DNA of 64,000 bases from Oxalobacteraceae bacterium OTU3CINTB1 (GTDB taxonomy: Bacteria > Pseudomonadota > Gammaproteobacteria > Burkholderiales > Burkholderiaceae_D): positions 5,704,001 to 5,768,000 of the forward strand of contig CP099652.1 of NCBI GenBank assembly GCA_024123955.1, in the 5' to 3' direction. Under the pieces are notes generated by a model. That model made no database searches and was not told where the DNA came from. It was given only the letters and a program-made list of their open reading frames with translations. Positions 60,969-64,000 of this stretch are shown in pieces; position 1 is the stretch's first letter; each line of letters begins with the position of its first letter. The position numbers and the translations under genes were made by a program.

Positions 60969-62632
60969 AGCTCTACGTAACCTTGGGAAATAGTGTTGCT
61001 GGTAGGATTCAACGCAAGCAGCGTCACAGCATTGAATAGAGCAGCGAGCGGGTCGATTTTGGCTGTGCCGCTCGCCTGCTTCGTGATCGTGATCGCGTTG
61101 CCTACCGCGACCACCTTTGCGTTGCCGACGCACCAGTTCATGAGGCGCTGGCCGCCATGCCAGAACTCGCCGGCGGCCAGCTTGCGCTCAGTCGTCTTGA
61201 TGGCGCCGTTCATTTTCCAGCCCTGCGAGATGCCGACGATCAAGTCGGCCGGAATGCCCTCGGCTTCCAGCATGTCGAGAATCGTTCCCAGGCCGGCCGG
61301 GTCGACGCCGATCTTGTCCAGCTTGCCGGAGCTCCAAACTTGCGCGGCCATGCTGACCAGCTCGGAGACGTCGTCGCCGATGCGCTCGACCAGAGTCAAG
61401 TCACCATCCTTTTCGAAGTCATGGAACCGGGCCGCCTCGGATTTGCGCAGCTCAAGCACCGAAGGGTGGGCCCAGGCGTGCGTCCAGGCGAACCATTCGC
61501 GCGTCGTCAGGCAGCGCCCCACGGCAGCGAAGCCAAGCAAGTCGTCCAAGCCGCCGCCGTCGATGCCAAGGTCGATGACCTCGCAGCGAGCGATCAGGGC
61601 GTCCAGCGAGAGCTTAGGCAGCGCCTGTTGCTCCCAGTGGTTGGCGCCAGCCCAGCGGTCGGACCGCAGCGCCAGGCCGATCTCGACGTTTAAGTGCTTT
61701 GCGAGAAAGCCCCGAAACTCGGTTTCGCCCTTCTCTTGCGCCTGGCGGTAGCCGCGCGCGATGAATTCTTCGTCGACCGACGCGCCCATGTTCGGGTTCG
61801 TCACGTAGGCGTTCTTCACCTCGCGGTGCGCGCCGGCGTCGAGCATGTGCTGGGGGAATTCGTACAGGATGGGATAGAAGGCCGGATCGACAATGCGGCC
61901 GTCACGCACGCCGCGCGCATACAACAGGCGGGAGAGGAAGGCGCCAGCTGGAGGATCGTCGGACTGAGTAGTCGCGAAGATGACGAAACCCTCGGGACGG
62001 GATGCCAGGCCGCCAGTGGCTTCCAGTAGCATCGCGTCGGCGCGCGGGTTCTTGCCGAACAGCCAGAGCTCATCGATAAAAACGCCGATGGCCTTCTTGC
62101 CCGATACAGTCTCGCCGTCGGCTGCCACCACCTTGAGGGTGGCGTTCGTCTGCAGGTGCGTGATGGTCCGGATGTGGTCCTGAACCTTCAGTAGCGCGCC
62201 CAGCTCGTCGTCGGCGCGAATCATCGCGGCGATCGGCTTGTAGCTGTTGTCGGCGACTTCCTTGGTCGGCGCCAGGACGATGAATTCACCCTCAAGCCGC
62301 CAGTTCAGCAGCAGCGCCGTCAACATGATGCCGGCGGCGATCGTACTTTTTCCGTTCTTCTTGCTGATCAAGAGCATGAACTCTTTGATCATGCGGCGGC
62401 CAGTGTCGGCGTCATAGGAGCCGAAGATGCCCTCGACGAATTCGCGCACCCAGGGCTTGACCACGTCGCCCATGCGCGGGCTGCCGGGCGCGTCGACCAT
62501 GCGCAGTTCGGAGAAGATCGCCCAGGCTAAGGCTGCCTGTTCCGGAAAAAGCGGCGGGCATGGCGTCAGGGTCAGGCCCGCAGCAATGCGCTCCTCCCAG
62601 TCAAGGCAGGCGGTAGACCACGAGAAACTCAT
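60965..62632 (-). CDS. Terminase large subunit (HK97 type)
   Basis: A 555-residue packaging motor. Walker A region FMLLISKKNGKST, Walker B VFIDELWLFG, coupling motif FATTQSD, then the RNase-H-like nuclease part with LGIDGGGLDDLLGFAAV (first Asp) and GVDPAGLG. N-terminal PWVREFVEGIFG is typical of this family, suggesting cos packaging with an HNH helper, as in HK97. ATG overlaps the TerS stop. Confidence 0.95.
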   Translation of the reverse strand: MSFSWSTACLDWEERIAAGLTLTPCPPLFPEQAALAWAIFSELRMVDAPGSPRMGDVVKPWVREFVEGIFGSYDADTGRRMIKEFMLLISKKNGKSTIAAGIMLTALLLNWRLEGEFIVLAPTKEVADNSYKPIAAMIRADDELGALLKVQDHIRTITHLQTNATLKVVAADGETVSGKKAIGVFIDELWLFGKNPRADAMLLEATGGLASRPEGFVIFATTQSDDPPAGAFLSRLLYARGVRDGRIVDPAFYPILYEFPQHMLDAGAHREVKNAYVTNPNMGASVDEEFIARGYRQAQEKGETEFRGFLAKHLNVEIGLALRSDRWAGANHWEQQALPKLSLDALIARCEVIDLGIDGGGLDDLLGFAAVGRCLTTREWFAWTHAWAHPSVLELRKSEAARFHDFEKDGDLTLVERIGDDVSELVSMAAQVWSSGKLDKIGVDPAGLGTILDMLEAEGIPADLIVGISQGWKMNGAIKTTERKLAAGEFWHGGQRLMNWCVGNAKVVAVGNAITITKQASGTAKIDPLAALFNAVTLLALNPTSNTISQGYVEL

Positions 62633-63105
62633 TTCTTACCGCCCACCACCAGGCGGGGCGGCGGTGGCGGTGCGCCAAAGCGGCCTTGGCCCGCGGTCTT
62701 GGCGGCGTCCAGCTTGCCATCCTTCTTGCCGCCCTCGCCCAGCTTCTGATGCGTGAAGGGCATCAGCGCCTTGGCCGAGTCGATGCGTTGGCGCATGTCC
62801 AGCTCAGGCGCGTTCATAGCGGCGGCAAGGAACTCTTTCGGGTCGACATAGTGCGCGCCGTTCAGCGGGTCGACGTTCTCGTCATCAGGGTCCGTGACTG
62901 GCGACTTGGGCGCAGTGGCTGGCGCTGCAGCTGGGGTAACGCGGCGGGCGGCAAGGTATGCGGCGACATCAGGATCTTTAACAAGGCGTGACCCTGCCGC
63001 CGATGCCGTGGTCGCGCTGTATTTCGCCTCGATAGCCGCGTCTTTATTGGAGCGGCCGGCCAAAACGGCATCGGCAAACACCCGCTTTTTGCCTGTTAAA
63101 GCCAT
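62629..63105 (-). CDS. Terminase small subunit
   Basis: A 158-residue protein with an N-terminal HTH (RVFADAVLAGRSNKDAAIEAKYSATTASAAGSRLVKDPDVAAYL), an Ala/Pro linker and a C-terminal part (DPKEFLAAAMNAPELDMRQRIDSAKALMPFTHQKLGEGGKKD) that should oligomerise and bind the large subunit. ATG 63105 has GAGG at proper distance; a start at 63111 is too close to it. Recognises phage DNA for packaging. Confidence 0.88.
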   Translation of the reverse strand: MALTGKKRVFADAVLAGRSNKDAAIEAKYSATTASAAGSRLVKDPDVAAYLAARRVTPAAAPATAPKSPVTDPDDENVDPLNGAHYVDPKEFLAAAMNAPELDMRQRIDSAKALMPFTHQKLGEGGKKDGKLDAAKTAGQGRFGAPPPPPRLVVGGKK

Positions 63106-63351
63106 TAACATTGTCCTCAGGGGGAAATAAAATCTGCGAATGGGGTACACGCGGTCTAGGCCGGGAAAGGCTCTAGACTTTAGACCCGCCCCACCCTTCC
63201 AATTGGGCTTGAGCACAGCCCTTTAGAGCGATAAAAAAGAAGATTCGATCCTCTGTTGGCACTCAGCGAAGATCGCCACCAAGGGCCGCTAAATAAATCT
63301 GACCCAAATCGCCATCCCCGAACCATTCGCAAGACACCATCAGTTACTGAA

Positions 63352-63552
63352 TCAATCCAGGAACGTGCCGCCCGGTTCAGCCCTGCGGTTGCCCTGCCCT
63401 GCTGCGGTGTGCTTGCAGAAGGTCGCTGTGTGTGTTGTTGCTCCGCAGTACGTGCATCGCAAATGGTTCCGAGCCACGCTGCCACCATAGGTGTGCGGGC
63501 ACAGCTCGACGGGATGGTCGTTGCCGCAGTAGGTGCAGTAAGCGGGACTCAT
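63352..63552 (-). CDS. Double CCHC zinc-knuckle protein
   Basis: A 66-residue protein with two knuckles: C-x2-C-x3-H-x4-C (CTYCGNDHPVELC) and C-x2-C-x4-H-x4-C (CTYCGATTHTATFC). Start overlaps the HNH stop as ATGA, so they are made together. Such knuckles bind single-stranded nucleic acid. Its place between HNH and TerS suggests a role in cos cleavage or packaging. Confidence 0.8.
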   Translation of the reverse strand: MSPAYCTYCGNDHPVELCPHTYGGSVARNHLRCTYCGATTHTATFCKHTAAGQGNRRAEPGGTFLD

Positions 63553-63938
63553 CCCATCATCTCCTCGCGCTGCTTGTCGCGGCTGTGGTGTGTGGCACAT
63601 AACGACTGCCACTTGCTGCTATCCCAGAAGATCACCATGTCGCCTCGATGCGGCACGCTGTGGTCGACCACGGTAGCCATCGGCAGGCCAATGCCCTTGG
63701 ACATACAGGCCATGCCAACCACCACTGCGTCATCGGATTGGGGAATGCCCGCCTCTTTCAGGCAATACACACAGAAGGGATGCTTGACCAGGTAGGCGGC
63801 GCGGGCTTGCTGCCACTTGTAGCCGTAGCCGCGCGCGGTGCTGCTGGTCTTGTCGGCGCGCCATGCGCCAGGTGTCATCGTGGCGATGCGGGCAGGTGCG
63901 GCGGTGATGCGGGGCTTGAGGTTGTGCAGCTTAGCCAT
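63549..63938 (-). CDS. HNH endonuclease (packaging-associated)
   Basis: A 129-residue HNH protein. Zinc ligands in HPFCVYC and TVVDHSVPHRGD, and LCATHHSRDKQREE, complete the beta-beta-alpha-metal site. The N-terminus begins MAKLHNLKPRIT at ATG 63938, one base overlapping the previous stop. HK97-type phages need such a nuclease with TerL to cut cos ends. Confidence 0.92.
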   Translation of the reverse strand: MAKLHNLKPRITAAPARIATMTPGAWRADKTSSTARGYGYKWQQARAAYLVKHPFCVYCLKEAGIPQSDDAVVVGMACMSKGIGLPMATVVDHSVPHRGDMVIFWDSSKWQSLCATHHSRDKQREEMMG

Positions 63939-64000
63939 CAGCGCATCGTGCGCCAAGCGGCGCGCAGGGAATAGAACACGCCGAAATCACGACGCATGCC
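63938..64000 (-). CDS. C-terminal end of a phage gene (partial)
   Basis: The minus-strand frame ending in TGA at 63938-63940 reads GMRRDFGVFYSLRAAWRTMR and is open at the right edge. The stop overlaps the HNH start (TGATG), as expected for operon neighbours. Too short to identify. Confidence 0.55.
   Translation of the reverse strand, partial: GMRRDFGVFYSLRAAWRTMR

Larger units (their letters stand above)
35911..64000. mobile_element. HK97-like siphovirus prophage (right end outside window)
   Basis: Integrase, SOS-linked accessory genes, a complete late operon from small terminase to endolysin and spanins, and tail genes are in order and mostly undamaged, linked by many ATGA overlaps. Virion genes read leftward and the integrase rightward. 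A portal, ClpP-like protease, HK97-fold capsid, tail tube, chaperone frameshift and 1892-residue tape measure point to a long-tailed siphovirus. Repressor, replication genes and the right attachment site must lie beyond 64,000. Left border placed near the tRNA-like remnant; that point is approximate. Confidence 0.9.

Noticed and set aside
1..64000. Searched for tRNA, rRNA, CRISPR arrays and insertion sequences
   Set aside because: No cloverleaf with anticodon, no rRNA signature, no regular repeat-spacer array and no transposase motif was seen; the only tRNA-like piece is the partial end near 35,911.

Overview
The window looks like chromosomal DNA of a high-GC Gram-negative betaproteobacterium, most likely Oxalobacteraceae (Massilia/Duganella/Janthinobacterium type). 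This is inferred from protein style, outer-membrane TonB receptor and REP-like palindromes; no rRNA or marker gene is present to prove it. It has two halves: a xyloglucan/xylose catabolic island (about 1-31,000) and a siphovirus-type prophage (about 35,900 to beyond the right edge), separated by a short, eroded accessory stretch (31,000-35,900).

Catabolic island. Almost everything is on the minus strand. A TonB-dependent receptor, GH35 beta-galactosidase, GH31 alpha-xylosidase (with PA14 insertion), GH95 alpha-fucosidase and GH2 beta-galactosidase form one operon (13,874 to 1,092), the same enzyme set as the Cellvibrio japonicus xyloglucan locus. A second operon (21,993 to 14,316) encodes a natural fusion of a XylX-like FAH dehydratase with a XylB-like SDR xylose dehydrogenase, a XylD-type dehydratase, and a XylFGH ABC importer: oxidative (Weimberg-type) xylose use. 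Upstream lies a XylR homologue, and beyond it a secreted protein joining a galactose-binding-like domain, an SGNH esterase and a GH74 xyloglucanase. A conserved element (CAATTRCGAAA, then CACCAAGC) stands in front of all three transcription units, so one XylR regulon probably joins extracellular cutting, outer-membrane import, periplasmic trimming, inner-membrane import and oxidation of xylose. A GH43 xylosidase plus MFS transporter pair, and alpha/beta hydrolases at both ends, flank the system.

Accessory stretch. It holds small membrane or secreted unknowns, an alpha/beta hydrolase with a 3' fragment duplicated 740 bp downstream, a GNAT acetyltransferase, a frameshifted Rap1a/Tai-like immunity pseudogene and a low-GC membrane protein.

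Prophage. A P4-type integrase marks the left end. Plus-strand early/accessory genes follow: an SLATT-like 2TM protein, an HTH protein, a broken DUF4224 gene, and an SRAP gene under a near-consensus LexA box. The minus strand carries an HK97-like late operon reading right to left: HNH, zinc-knuckle protein, TerS, TerL, portal, ClpP-like protease, capsid, an SGNH virion protein, connectors, tail tube, a tail chaperone with a -1 frameshift site (A_AAA_AAC), tape measure, tail tip/fibre, holin, endolysin, Rz/Rz1 and a secreted 495-residue protein. Terminator-like hairpins sit directly before several major virion genes. Early control and replication genes must lie beyond position 64,000.
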